A stretch of DNA of 33,046 bases from Clostridia bacterium (GCA_028720205.1 JAQYLE010000078.1:1-33046); one strand, 5' to 3'. Shown: positions 1 through 7,769, numbered from the stretch's first letter. A program made the numbers and translations. Notes: a model not told the origin generated them from the sequence alone.

Positions 1-2
1 AT

Positions 3-281
3 ACCGCGGCGATATATAAGCGGCTGGAAACTTCGGGCGTGATACGCGTGGACTATTTAAAAAGCGAAAGCGGCGTATATGCGGGCGAAATCAACGCCGT
101 GCCCGGCTCGCTCGCCTATTATCTGTTCTGCGAAAAATTGGCGGACGGGCGCAGGTTTTTAACCGACTTGCTGAACGAGGCGTTTTTCGGTGCGAAACGC
201 GATACGGCGCAGGTAGAAACGGGAGTTCTGCAAAGCGTTTCCGCGGGCGGCAAACGCGGTTTCGCGGGCGTTCGGTTATAA
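3..281 (+). CDS. ddl: D-alanine--D-alanine ligase, C-terminal fragment (5' end outside window)
   Basis: The reading frame is open to the first base, so only the last ~92 residues are visible. The fragment contains VIRVDYL followed by EINAVPGSLAYYLF. This matches the end of the ATP-grasp domain of Ddl ligases, where the Glu and Asn of the EIN motif bind the catalytic Mg2+ and the following Pro-Gly loop closes the active site. Ddl joins two D-alanines for peptidoglycan precursors in the cytoplasm. A GTG at 39 is an internal codon and not the start. A strong hairpin terminator follows. Another ATP-grasp ligase is possible, but the EIN..PGS pattern favours Ddl. Confidence 0.72.
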   Translation, partial: TAAIYKRLETSGVIRVDYLKSESGVYAGEINAVPGSLAYYLFCEKLADGRRFLTDLLNEAFFGAKRDTAQVETGVLQSVSAGGKRGFAGVRL

Positions 282-305
282 AACATTCCGTCAGCCGCAT
301 TCCTT

Positions 306-334
306 AAAAAAGAGCCTGAAATACGGCTCTTTTT
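306..334 (+). terminator. Rho-independent terminator after ddl
   Basis: A 9-bp stem (AAAAGAGCC paired with GGCTCTTTT) encloses an 8-nt loop and ends in a T run. It lies 25 bp after the ligase stop codon and separates it from the two-component system. Confidence 0.85.
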
Positions 335-427
335 GCGTATAAACGGATGAAAAACCGCGTAAAAGAGGCAAAAAAAGGTAAAAATACGTAAAATAAGAAA
401 AATTTCACTCATTTTTCACCGCTTTAT

Positions 428-457
428 GTTACAACAAAGCCGGAAAGCGTTTATAAT
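428..457 (+). promoter_or_regulatory. Putative promoter of the two-component operon
   Basis: A perfect TATAAT at 452-457 has a GTTACA/TTACAA -35-like element 17-18 bp upstream. The response-regulator ATG is ~60 bp downstream. The -10 is convincing and the -35 is weak. Confidence 0.4.
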
Positions 458-472
458 TAAAACGTATACTGA

Positions 473-493
473 TGTCGCAAAGTTTTGTCGCAA
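473..493 (+). repeat. Direct repeat TGTCGCAA x2 in the response-regulator leader
   Basis: TGTCGCAA occurs at 473-480 and again at 486-493, 13 bp apart, between the putative promoter and the Shine-Dalgarno site. OmpR/PhoB-type regulators bind direct repeats, so this could be an autoregulatory operator, although 10-11 bp spacing is more usual for them. It could also be chance. Confidence 0.35.
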
Positions 494-518
494 GTTATAC
501 AACACGGAGGGAAGAAGA

Positions 519-1187
519 ATGAAAATACTTATCGTAGACGACGAGGAGATGATCCGCAACGTTTTGCGCGAATACGTGGAGTTTGAAGGAAACGAAGCGG
601 ACGAGGCGGCGGACGGTATGGAGGCCGTGAAAAAATGCAGAGACAACGATTACGATCTGATACTTATGGACGTGATGATGCCTAAACTCGACGGATTTTC
701 CGCCGTGAAAGAGATTAAAAAGGACAAGGATATTCCCGTAATCATGCTTTCCGCGCGCGGCGAGGAATACGATAAGTTATTCGGCTTTGAAATCGGCGCG
801 GACGATTACGTTACCAAACCATTTTCGCCCAAGGAGGTGATGGCGCGCATCAACGCCGTTACCAAGCGCAGATCTTCTCCTGAAAAAAAAGACGAAAGCC
901 GCCTGAAATTCGAAGGACTGGAAATCGACATGGCGGGCCGCAACGTATACGTAAACGGAGAAAAGGCTGTGCTTACGCCCAAAGAATACGAATTGCTCTT
1001 TTACTTCGTGCGCAACAGAAACCTCGCCTTAACGCGCGAAAAACTTTTATGCGACGTGTGGGGCTTTGATTTTTACGGCGACGACCGCACCGTGGATACG
1101 CACGTGAAAATGCTGCGCGGCAATTTAAAGGAATACAGAAAATTCATTGTTACGCTCAGGGGACTGGGGTATAAATTCGAGGTGTAA
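519..1187 (+). CDS. OmpR/PhoB-family response regulator
   Basis: This is a 222-aa DNA-binding response regulator. The receiver domain (about residues 1-115) has the acidic pair D8/D9, phosphoacceptor D51 in LMDVMMP, the switch residue S78 and conserved K100 in KPF. A winged-helix Trans_reg_C domain (about 128-221) has the LTPKEYELL and RTVDTHVKMLR signatures. The start is the ATG at 519, with GGAGGG about 8 nt upstream; an upstream in-frame ATG at 426 has no ribosome site and precedes the receiver fold. The histidine kinase follows after 28 bp, so the two form one operon. The signal and target genes cannot be read from the sequence. Confidence 0.95.
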   Translation: MKILIVDDEEMIRNVLREYVEFEGNEADEAADGMEAVKKCRDNDYDLILMDVMMPKLDGFSAVKEIKKDKDIPVIMLSARGEEYDKLFGFEIGADDYVTKPFSPKEVMARINAVTKRRSSPEKKDESRLKFEGLEIDMAGRNVYVNGEKAVLTPKEYELLFYFVRNRNLALTREKLLCDVWGFDFYGDDRTVDTHVKMLRGNLKEYRKFIVTLRGLGYKFEV

Positions 1188-1215
1188 GCGCCGGGAAAGA
1201 AGCGCCTGAAACGTT

Positions 1216-2643
1216 ATGAAAGCAACGAAAAAAAGAAAAGAGAGAAAAAAGAGCAGTATTTATTTTGTGCTGTGGGCGGCGTTCACGGCGTTTTCGCTCG
1301 TCATCGTATTGCTGTTCGGTTTTTCGCAAGGCGCTTCCGTAAAAGACACGTACTCCCGCGCGGCGATGGAAGATACGCTTGCCGCAGGCAACGGCGTGAA
1401 AAAAAATCTGCAGGATAAATTAAACCGCCAGGGTATAAGCGGCGCGTTTACCAGGGAATTCTTCTGGGAACAGTCTTCGGCGTATAACGTGCGCGCGCTT
1501 TTGCTGGACGGCGACGGCAACGTGCTTTTGCCCGACGAGGACAGCGCGTCGGCGGAGAATTTTTTTGAAGTAACCGCAGAACTGATTGCGCGCCTGGGAG
1601 AGGAAAACGCTCCGTTCGCGCTTGCCAAGACGGATGAAGAATGCGTATACGCCTGTTCGGTGTACGCGGACGGAGAAGAGTACTTTCTTGTGGTATGGCG
1701 GCAACTCGCCTTAAATAAAGCGTTATTCCGCGCGGTGAACGGCAGAACGGTACTGATAGGAATATTCGTTCTGGTGCTTTCGTTTATGATTTCCGCCACC
1801 ATTTCGGGTTTTTTGGTAAAACCGCTTTCGGAAATGACGGAAAAGGCGAAGCGTTTGGCGGCGGGCGATTTTTCGGTTGATTTTAAAGGAAATTCGTACG
1901 GCGCGGAAATGGAAGAACTCGCCGGTACGCTCAACTACGCCCGCGACGAAATTTCCAAAGCCGATTCTATGCAGAAAGAACTGATTGCCAACGTTTCGCA
2001 CGATTTCAAAACGCCCCTCACCATGATTAAAGCGTACGCCGCGATGATACAGGAGATTTCCGGAAACGACCCCGTGAAACGAGAAAAGCACGCGCAGGTG
2101 ATTATCGACGAGGCGGACAGGCTTGCCGCGCTGGTAAACGACGTGCTCGATCTTTCGAAAATCTCTTCCGGGCTCAACGAAATCAAAACGGAGATATTCG
2201 ACCTTTCCGCGTTCACTTTGGAAATTCTGGATAAATTCGGCTACCTTTCGGAAACGCAAGGGTATGTTTTTGAAACGGACGTGGAAAGCAAGTTGGTTAC
2301 CGAGGCGGATCGCGTTAAAATAGGTCAGGTGATTTACAACCTGATAGGTAACGCCGTGAATTATACGGGCGAAGATAAAAAAGTGAAAGTTTCGTTGCGG
2401 CGCGAAGACGGCGTAATACGTCTTTCCGTAAAGGATACGGGCGCGGGCGTGCCGAAAGAGGAACTGCCCGACATATGGAACAGGTATTACCGATCCGCAC
2501 AAACGCATAAACGCCCCGTAAAAGGTTCCGGCTTGGGACTTTCGATTGTAAAAACGGTACTGGATAAGCATAACTTCCGCTACGGCGTGAATTCCGAAGA
2601 GGGGAAGGGGAGCGAGTTTTACGTGCTGTTTCCCTTATTGTAA
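1216..2643 (+). CDS. Membrane sensor histidine kinase
   Basis: This 475-aa protein is the partner of the upstream response regulator. Order of parts: basic N-terminus; TM helix ~15-38; extracytoplasmic sensor ~39-172; TM helix ~178-200; HAMP ~201-253; HisKA dimerisation domain with phospho-accepting H262 in NVSHDFKTPLT; HATPase_c with N box NLIGNAVNY (375-383), G1 box DTGAGV (407-412) and G2 box GSGLGLSI (437-444). The full set of catalytic motifs suggests an active kinase. The extracytoplasmic region resembles no sensor domain I can name. The Shine-Dalgarno site is weak, so translation may be coupled to the regulator. Confidence 0.95.
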   Translation: MKATKKRKERKKSSIYFVLWAAFTAFSLVIVLLFGFSQGASVKDTYSRAAMEDTLAAGNGVKKNLQDKLNRQGISGAFTREFFWEQSSAYNVRALLLDGDGNVLLPDEDSASAENFFEVTAELIARLGEENAPFALAKTDEECVYACSVYADGEEYFLVVWRQLALNKALFRAVNGRTVLIGIFVLVLSFMISATISGFLVKPLSEMTEKAKRLAAGDFSVDFKGNSYGAEMEELAGTLNYARDEISKADSMQKELIANVSHDFKTPLTMIKAYAAMIQEISGNDPVKREKHAQVIIDEADRLAALVNDVLDLSKISSGLNEIKTEIFDLSAFTLEILDKFGYLSETQGYVFETDVESKLVTEADRVKIGQVIYNLIGNAVNYTGEDKKVKVSLRREDGVIRLSVKDTGAGVPKEELPDIWNRYYRSAQTHKRPVKGSGLGLSIVKTVLDKHNFRYGVNSEEGKGSEFYVLFPLL

Positions 2644-2734
2644 ATGCGCGTTCGATAATCAACGCAACTCAAACGCAACTCATCGGCGAATTCGCGAACG
2701 CGCAGGACAAAAAGCAAAAAGCGCCGATATGTTA

Positions 2735-2785
2735 CGAAGCGGCGGAACGCCGCGAAAAAATCGTTGCTTTTTTTGCTTTTTTTTG
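2735..2785 (+). terminator. Probable terminator after the histidine kinase
   Basis: A GC-rich hairpin (GCGGCG, GAA loop, CGCCGC at 2739-2753) is followed by A and T tracts. Flanking arms AAAAAGCAAAAAGC and GCTTTTTTTGCTTTTT could extend the stem. The T-rich 3' arm also holds the -35 element of the obg promoter. Confidence 0.45.
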
Positions 2786-2792
2786 TTATACT
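2764..2792 (+). promoter_or_regulatory. Sigma-A promoter for obg-yhbY
   Basis: TTGCTT (2764-2769), a 17-bp spacer and TATACT (2787-2792), ~55 bp before the obg start. Confidence 0.65.
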
Positions 2793-2846
2793 TAATGCCG
2801 ACCGGGTAAGAAACGGCGGAAAAAGAGAGACGCGGGGGTGAGAAAC

Positions 2847-4127
2847 ATGGCGACGGGCATGTTCACCGATAAAGTAAAAATCCTTATCAAAGCGGGCGAC
2901 GGCGGCGACGGAATGAATTCGTTCAAAGCGTTTAAAGGCAAGCCCGCGTGCGGTCCGGACGGCGGCGACGGCGGCAGAGGCGGCGACGTGTATTTTATCG
3001 GCGATAAGGATAAAACCGATTTGTTTTCGTTCCGTTTCAAATCCAGATTCGAGGCGGAAAACGGAGAAAAAGGCGGCACGAACCGGTGCAGCGGAAAATC
3101 GGGCGAGAGCGTGGAAATCGCCGTGCCGCCCGGCACTTTGGTTAAGGACGCGGAAACGGGGAAAATCATCTGCGACGTGTTCTCGGACGGGGAAAAAATT
3201 TTAGTCGCGCGCGGCGGCAACGGCGGCAAGGGCAACGTTCGATTTACCACGGCGCGACGGCACGCGCCCAACTTTGCGCAAAAAGGCGAACGGGCGTTTC
3301 CGCATTACGTTATTCTGGAAATGAAAGTGATCGCCGACGTGGGGCTGATCGGTTTTCCCAACGTGGGCAAGAGCACGTTGCTTTCTAAAATTTCGGCGGC
3401 AAAGCCCAAGATCGCCAATTATCATTTTACAACCCTTTCGCCCAACCTCGGCGCGGTGCGGTATTACGACGATACGTTTATCGCGGCGGATATTCCGGGG
3501 CTTATCGAAGGCGCGGCGAAGGGCGCGGGGCTGGGACACGATTTTCTGCGGCATATCGAGCGGACGAGAATGCTTTGTCACGTGGTGGATATATCCGGCT
3601 GCGAAGGGCGCGACCCTATAGACGATTTTAAGAAGATCAACGAGGAATTAAAAGAATACAGCGAAACGCTTGCCGCGTTGCCGCAGATCATCGTGTGCAA
3701 CAAATGCGACGTATACGGCGCCAAAGAAAATCTTGCGGCGTTTAAGAAAAAATACGGCAGAAAGTACAGAATCTTTCCCGTAACGGCGGTTTCCGGCGAG
3801 GGAACGCAAGAGTTGTTAGCGGAAATCGTTTCCGTTTTAAAAACGTTGCCGCCCGTGCAACCCGTGTCTCCCGAAGAGGACTTCGAATACGTATGCGGGG
3901 GAGATCTTTCGTATGAAATCGTACAAGACGAAAACGGCGTGTTTGTGGTGCTGGGCCCTTTGGTGGATATGCTCTGCCGCAACGTGGTGCTCAATAACCC
4001 CGATTCCATGCAGTATTTTCAGAAAGTGCTTCGTCTGCGCGGAGTGATCCGATCGTTGAAAGAGGCGGGATGCGGCGAGGGCGACACGGTTTCGATAGGA
4101 GACGTGGAATTCGATTTTGTGGAATAA
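2847..4127 (+). CDS. obg: GTPase Obg (ObgE/CgtA)
   Basis: A 426-aa large-ribosomal-subunit assembly GTPase. The N-terminal glycine-rich Obg fold (~1-160) shows the repeated GDGGDG / GGRGGD / GGNGGKG pattern. The G domain has P-loop GFPNVGKST, switch II DIPGLIEGA, NKCD specificity motif and a TAVSGEG G5 motif. The C-terminal OCT domain (~345-426) contains FEYVCGGD and FQKVLRLRGV. Length and domain order are normal. The ATG at 2847 is chosen because GGGGGTGA sits just upstream; GTG 2838 and ATG 2859 (MFTDKV, the usual Obg N-terminus) are alternatives. yhbY follows closely, a common pairing of ribosome-assembly genes. Confidence 0.96.
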   Translation: MATGMFTDKVKILIKAGDGGDGMNSFKAFKGKPACGPDGGDGGRGGDVYFIGDKDKTDLFSFRFKSRFEAENGEKGGTNRCSGKSGESVEIAVPPGTLVKDAETGKIICDVFSDGEKILVARGGNGGKGNVRFTTARRHAPNFAQKGERAFPHYVILEMKVIADVGLIGFPNVGKSTLLSKISAAKPKIANYHFTTLSPNLGAVRYYDDTFIAADIPGLIEGAAKGAGLGHDFLRHIERTRMLCHVVDISGCEGRDPIDDFKKINEELKEYSETLAALPQIIVCNKCDVYGAKENLAAFKKKYGRKYRIFPVTAVSGEGTQELLAEIVSVLKTLPPVQPVSPEEDFEYVCGGDLSYEIVQDENGVFVVLGPLVDMLCRNVVLNNPDSMQYFQKVLRLRGVIRSLKEAGCGEGDTVSIGDVEFDFVE

Positions 4128-4145
4128 TTGGCGAAGGGAAAAAAC

Positions 4146-4454
4146 ATGATAACGAAAGAGACGATTACAAGCAAACAGAGGAGCAGAATGAAGGCGATGG
4201 CGGCGACGCTTTCGCCGATTGCGCAGATAGGAAAGGGCGGCGTGACGGATAACTTGTTAAAAACGCTTTCCGACGCGCTGGAAGCGCGGGAACTGATTAA
4301 AGTAAACGTTCTGGAAACAGCCGACGACGACGCGTACAATCTTGCGGAAAACGTGGCGGATTTATTGGACGCTATTCCCGTTGCCGTGATAGGCAGAAAG
4401 GCGATTTTTTACCGCCGTTCTTCCCGCGAACATTTCGCGCATCTTGAATTTTAA
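4146..4454 (+). CDS. yhbY: YhbY-family ribosome assembly RNA-binding protein (CRM domain)
   Basis: A 102-aa protein consisting of a single CRS1/YhbY (CRM) RNA-binding domain. It has the family signatures TSKQRSRMKAMA, IAQIGKGGV with the GxxG loop, LEARELIKV and AVIGRKAIFYRR. It acts in large-subunit maturation by binding pre-ribosomal RNA. The start is the ATG at 4146 with AAGGGA upstream; a TTG immediately after the obg stop is in frame but has no ribosome site. It lies 18 bp after obg and is probably co-transcribed with it. Confidence 0.93.
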   Translation: MITKETITSKQRSRMKAMAATLSPIAQIGKGGVTDNLLKTLSDALEARELIKVNVLETADDDAYNLAENVADLLDAIPVAVIGRKAIFYRRSSREHFAHLEF

Positions 4455-4592
4455 GCGCGCGTCGTTTAAAAAGGCGAAAAACGCGTTATAAATGTACTGT
4501 AAACGTATTTTTCTTGCGCGGGCAGAAAAGACGGTTTTTGGATTGTTCCGTTTATTCCGCGCAAAATTCAGGGAAAAAAGGTGGCTTAACAT

Positions 4593-5240
4593 ATGTCCGA
4601 AGAAATGACAGACGAAAAAAAACGCGAAACGGAAGGCGAACTTCCCGCCGAGGAAACGAACGGAAGCGGAAACGACGCGGAAACCGTCCGCTGCGAAAAG
4701 AACGACGGCGAAAAGACGGACGGCGAAAAGGCCGAAGGGAAAAAATGCGCCGGTCCCGACGGAGAAAAAGGAGAAAAGTGCGAGAAGAAAAAGAAACTTT
4801 TTGCCGAACTGGAAACGGCGAAAAAAGAGGCTGAGGAAAATAAACGGAAATGGTACGCCGTTACCGCCGAGTATGAAAATTACAGGCGACGTACGGAAAA
4901 GCAATCGGCGCAGCGCTATGCCGACGGCAGAAACGACGTAATCGCCGCGCTTTTTCCCGTGGGCGACAATCTGGAACGGGCGCTTTCTTCGTGCGCGGAC
5001 GAGCAGACGAAAAAAGGGTTGGAAATGGTGCTGAAAAGTTTTGAAAAATTGCTTGCGGACGAAGGAATCGAAACGATATTCCCCGTAGGGCAGCCTTTTT
5101 CCGCCGACGAAGCGGAAGCGATTATGGCGGTGCCCGCCGAAGAAGGCGAAGTTTCGGGCACGGTAAAGCAGGTGTATTTAAAAGGCTATCGCAAATCGGG
5201 AAAAGTACTTCGCTACGCGCAGGTCGTAGTTATTTCGTAA
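4593..5240 (+). CDS. grpE: Nucleotide exchange factor GrpE
   Basis: A 215-aa GrpE that releases ADP from DnaK. Residues 1-65 form a highly charged, Lys/Glu/Asp/Gly-rich low-complexity tail. A coiled-coil stalk follows (~66-140, including ENYRRRTEKQ). The C-terminal beta domain has the GrpE end signature GTVKQVYLKGYRKSGKVLR. The Shine-Dalgarno site AAAGGTGG lies before the ATG. Usually grpE sits in hrcA-grpE-dnaK-dnaJ; here neither hrcA nor dnaK is adjacent and no CIRCE repeat is seen upstream. The gene ends at its own terminator, so it looks monocistronic. Confidence 0.93.
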   Translation: MSEEMTDEKKRETEGELPAEETNGSGNDAETVRCEKNDGEKTDGEKAEGKKCAGPDGEKGEKCEKKKKLFAELETAKKEAEENKRKWYAVTAEYENYRRRTEKQSAQRYADGRNDVIAALFPVGDNLERALSSCADEQTKKGLEMVLKSFEKLLADEGIETIFPVGQPFSADEAEAIMAVPAEEGEVSGTVKQVYLKGYRKSGKVLRYAQVVVIS

Positions 5241-5245
5241 GCAAT

Positions 5246-5515
5246 TCAAAATCGTTGGTAAACATCGTTTAAGTCGTTTTCTTTTTGGGAAGGCGACTTT
5301 TTTTCGGCGTTTCCGAGGCTTTTTTCGGCTATGATATGCCCCGCGAGCCATACGACAAAAAGCGCAGAAAGAAAAACGGCGTTTGCCGTCGGAGTTTGTC
5401 GGTTGCGGATTCGGGCATATGCGGAATGCCGCACGGCGGCGATTCGACGAAAAAACGGGGGAAAACACAAAAAATAACGTAGTCGATAGGGGAGATAAAA
5501 AAATCGACGGTGCAA
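5246..5515 (-). CDS. Possible small membrane protein (doubtful)
   Basis: An 89-aa minus-strand frame with a TTG start, preceded by a weak GGCGGAG. Residues ~45-65 (AVFLSALFVVWLAGHIIAE) form a likely transmembrane helix, followed by a charged tail. Codon use in the second half resembles genuine genes here, and a promoter-like sequence lies upstream at 5557-5585. Against it: the N-terminal part is Arg/Phe-rich and protein-unlike, and the 3' end overlaps the grpE terminator on the other strand. No family is recognised. If the frame is not coding, the 5305-5556 stretch holds nothing else I can name. Confidence 0.25.
   Translation of the reverse strand: MHRRFFYLPYRLRYFLCFPPFFRRIAAVRHSAYARIRNRQTPTANAVFLSALFVVWLAGHIIAEKSLGNAEKKSPSQKENDLNDVYQRF
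5271..5304 (+). terminator. Rho-independent terminator after grpE
   Basis: AAGTCGTTTTC pairs with GAAGGCGACTT (11 bp with two G-U pairs) around a TTTTTGG loop, followed by a T7 run. Confidence 0.85.
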
Positions 5516-5556
5516 AATAAGCGCTCCGCCGATATACCGTTACCGATATTTAGTTG

Positions 5557-5585
5557 ATTGTAAAAAATAATTTAAAAAGTAGCAA
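5557..5585 (-). promoter_or_regulatory. Putative minus-strand promoter
   Basis: Read on the minus strand: TTGCTA (5585-5580), a 17-bp spacer and TACAAT (5562-5557). It points toward the doubtful small ORF and away from yfcE, just past the yfcE stop. The region is AT-rich, so chance occurrence is possible. Confidence 0.35.
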
Positions 5586-5603
5586 AAAGCAACGCGAAAA
5601 AAA

Positions 5604-6173
5604 TCAGAGCGAAAATTCGTCGAACGCTTTGCCCGAAGCAAGATCAATCCAGGTGAATTTTCCGTTTTTCAGCAGCACGAACGAATGGGGGCTACCGTCT
5701 TTGGGGAGAGAAACCGATCCGCAGTTCATATAATAAGCGCCGTTTGACGTTATTTTACGGCAGGGCACGTGAAAATGTCCGTTAAACAGAACGTCGCCTG
5801 CGTTTAATTGCGGCGGAGTTTCCGCGTTGAACAAATGCCCGTGCGTCAGAAAAAGACGGGCGGTTTTTTCCGCGGTTTCAAAGGTAAACAGCGCGTAATC
5901 GGCAAGGATAGGAAAGGGTAAAACCATCTGGTCCACTTCGCTGTCGCAGTTTCCGCGCACGCAAAGCACGCGGTCTTTTACGGAAGATAACAGTGCGGTT
6001 ACTTTTCTGGTATCGTACCCGTCGGGCAAATCGTTTCTCGGCCCGTGGTAAAGAAGGTCGCCGAGAAGCAGAATATGTTCCGCGCCCGCGTTTTCAGCCG
6101 CGGCAAGAAATTTTTCGCACCATACCGCCGAGCCGTGAATGTCGGAGGCGATCGCGTAGGTTGTTTCGCTCAT
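5604..6173 (-). CDS. yfcE: YfcE-type metallophosphoesterase
   Basis: A 189-aa calcineurin-like phosphodiesterase; E. coli YfcE is of similar size. The metal-ligand set is complete: D11 and H13 (SDIHG), D39 (LLGDLLYHGPRN), N75 (RGNCD), H111 (THGH), H133 and H135 (NGHFH), ending with the family's NCGS motif. It should be a cytosolic Mn2+-dependent phosphodiesterase; the physiological substrate of this family is unsettled. The start ATG has GAGGTAA ~6 nt upstream. It lies 90 bp downstream of the dehydrogenase gene with a terminator between, so transcription needs partial read-through or a promoter I cannot see. Confidence 0.9.
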   Translation of the reverse strand: MSETTYAIASDIHGSAVWCEKFLAAAENAGAEHILLLGDLLYHGPRNDLPDGYDTRKVTALLSSVKDRVLCVRGNCDSEVDQMVLPFPILADYALFTFETAEKTARLFLTHGHLFNAETPPQLNAGDVLFNGHFHVPCRKITSNGAYYMNCGSVSLPKDGSPHSFVLLKNGKFTWIDLASGKAFDEFSL

Positions 6174-6213
6174 ATATATTACCTCGTAAAGAAAATCCGG
6201 AACGGGAATTAAA

Positions 6214-6246
6214 GAAAAAACGCGCTTTTTACCGGAAAAACGCGTT
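6214..6246 (-). terminator. Rho-independent terminator after the MDR dehydrogenase (minus strand)
   Basis: On the minus strand, AACGCGTTTTT pairs with AAAAAGCGCGTT (one bulged base) around CCGGT, followed by a T6 run. It falls between the dehydrogenase and yfcE. Confidence 0.75.
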
Positions 6247-6263
6247 ACGCCCCGTAAGACGTT

Positions 6264-7256
6264 TTAAAAAATGAATTTAAAGATATTGATTTCTTCGTTT
6301 AATACGGACGCGTCGCCTTCGGCGTATTTTTCGAGAGCGGCGGGGAGCGCCTCTTCGGAAGACTGCTTAAAGGTAAATTCGCCGTACGTTACCGCCTTGT
6401 TTGCAAGGTCGTTGATCGCGGAAGAGATATATTCGCGGTTATCGGAAACGCATTTTACGGTAACGTCGTTTTTCATGGCGTTTTCCAGGTTGATAGCCAC
6501 GCTTTTTTCCGTGCGGGCGCAGAATACCGCCGAAGCGCCGCGCCGCACAAGAGAGAACACGCGCGAAGGTTCGCTTTTGTTGGAAAAGGCGAAATATACC
6601 GCGGCGTCGGCAAGCATGCCGCCCGTAATGCGCAAAAGATTTTCGCGCAGCGTATCGTCGTAAGGAAAAGTGTAATATATGCCGCATTTTTTGGCAAGAG
6701 TCAGACGTTCGGCGTTGTTATCGGCAAGCACGGGCACGGCGCGGTGCCAGATGAGAATCTGGCATAAAATATTGGCGTATAAGCCGCCGCCCACCACAAG
6801 CACGTGCCGCCCTGCTTCTACGCCCGTTTCGTCCACGATTTTTTCCGCCGTGGCGACGGCGTCGATTAAAAACGCCGCCTCGTCGCTCACCGTCGGGGGC
6901 AACGCGTAGGCTTCCGAAGCGGACACGCATACGAAATCGCGGTAAAATCCGTCTTTCGTTTCGCCGGCGACGTCTACGCCGCTTTCCGCTTCCTCGTTAT
7001 CGGTAGCGTCCGCAAGATAGACGCGGTCGCCCTTGTTGAAAAGCGCGTCGGCGCCCGTTTCCACCACTTGTCCCACGGCGTATCTGCCGGGAATAACGGG
7101 ATATTTTACCTTTTTTGCGCCCGAATACACCGCCGCGTCCGATTCGGAAAGCAACGCGCGCGTGATTTTAACTTTTGCGTACCCGCTTGTAAGCGCGGGA
7201 AGGTCTCTGTCGCCTCGCGTTAAGTTTTTTGGGGAAAGCAATTGCCAGATTTTCAT
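6264..7256 (-). CDS. MDR-superfamily (alcohol dehydrogenase-like) protein lacking zinc ligands
   Basis: A 330-aa medium-chain dehydrogenase/reductase. The N-terminal GroES-like domain (~1-140) shows YPVIPGRYAVGQVVETG and KGDRVYL. A Rossmann domain follows, with the nucleotide loop VLVVGGGLYAN at ~152-162. The catalytic zinc site is not conserved: the usual Cys of the CGTD-type motif is Ser (LSESD, S37), the GHE motif reads GRY (57-59), and the structural four-Cys lobe is missing. It is therefore either a zinc-independent reductase or a diverged non-catalytic relative. A promoter at 7432-7460 gives a leader of ~170 nt in which I recognise no riboswitch. Confidence 0.8.
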   Translation of the reverse strand: MKIWQLLSPKNLTRGDRDLPALTSGYAKVKITRALLSESDAAVYSGAKKVKYPVIPGRYAVGQVVETGADALFNKGDRVYLADATDNEEAESGVDVAGETKDGFYRDFVCVSASEAYALPPTVSDEAAFLIDAVATAEKIVDETGVEAGRHVLVVGGGLYANILCQILIWHRAVPVLADNNAERLTLAKKCGIYYTFPYDDTLRENLLRITGGMLADAAVYFAFSNKSEPSRVFSLVRRGASAVFCARTEKSVAINLENAMKNDVTVKCVSDNREYISSAINDLANKAVTYGEFTFKQSSEEALPAALEKYAEGDASVLNEEINIFKFIF

Positions 7257-7431
7257 AATTCACACCCGATTTTTATTGAAAACGTCGGATTTATATCCGC
7301 GTATATCCGCCGTTGGACAAAATACGTGCCGCGGGCGCCTCTGATTGAAAAAGAGGAAAGTATGCGGAAAAATCTCATAAAAAAAGCGAGAAACATACCG
7401 ACGCGCGGAAATTTGTATTTTGTATAATGAT

Positions 7432-7460
7432 AGTATATCCTATTCCGACGATTTTTGCAA
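7432..7460 (-). promoter_or_regulatory. Promoter of the MDR dehydrogenase
   Basis: On the minus strand: TTGCAA (7460-7455), a 17-bp spacer and TATACT (7437-7432). It diverges from the rpmE promoter, with the -35 elements ~30 bp apart. Confidence 0.6.
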
Positions 7461-7489
7461 CTATTTTTTGTAAATTCGCGCAAAAACAG

Positions 7490-7518
7490 TTGACGAGTAA
7501 GGGAAAAAACTGTATAAT
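7490..7518 (+). promoter_or_regulatory. Strong sigma-A promoter of rpmE
   Basis: TTGACG (7490-7495), a 17-bp spacer and a perfect TATAAT (7513-7518), 47 bp before the rpmE start. Confidence 0.85.
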
Positions 7519-7565
7519 TGAAAAGCATCTGATACAGGAAAGCACTTTTTAGCGAGGTGAAAGAC

Positions 7566-7769
7566 ATGAAATCCGATATACACCCTAAATATCACGAAGT
7601 AACGGTTGTCTGCGCCTGCGGTGCCACCTTTAAAACGGGTACCACCAAAGAGGGAGACGTTTTGAAAGTGGATATTTGCAGCAGTTGCCACCCTTTCTTT
7701 ACGGGCAAGCAGAAACTGGTTGATACCGGCGGACGTATCGATAAATTCAAGAAAAGATACGGCATGTAA
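7566..7769 (+). CDS. rpmE: 50S ribosomal protein bL31, zinc-binding form
   Basis: A 67-aa bL31. The four zinc ligands are intact (C16, C18, C38, C41), which marks the C+ paralogue used when zinc is sufficient. The family signatures [26 protein letters not shown] and KKRYG are present. The start is the ATG at 7566 with GAGGTGA ~6 nt upstream; the in-frame GTG at 7557 lies inside that ribosome site. It has its own promoter and terminator. It heads the translation-related cluster that continues with the prmC fusion and prfA. Confidence 0.97.
   Translation: MKSDIHPKYHEVTVVCACGATFKTGTTKEGDVLKVDICSSCHPFFTGKQKLVDTGGRIDKFKKRYGM

Noticed and set aside
1723-2571. 282-codon minus-strand frame
   Set aside because: It is antisense to the histidine kinase, whose motifs are complete. 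It is a shadow frame.
4455-4592. CIRCE heat-shock operator before grpE
   Set aside because: No TTAGCACTC-N9-GAGTGCTAA-like inverted repeat is present.
4362-4904. Minus-strand frame rich in Phe across the yhbY/grpE junction
   Set aside because: Its composition mirrors Lys/Glu-rich coding on the plus strand, and no start signals or domain are present.
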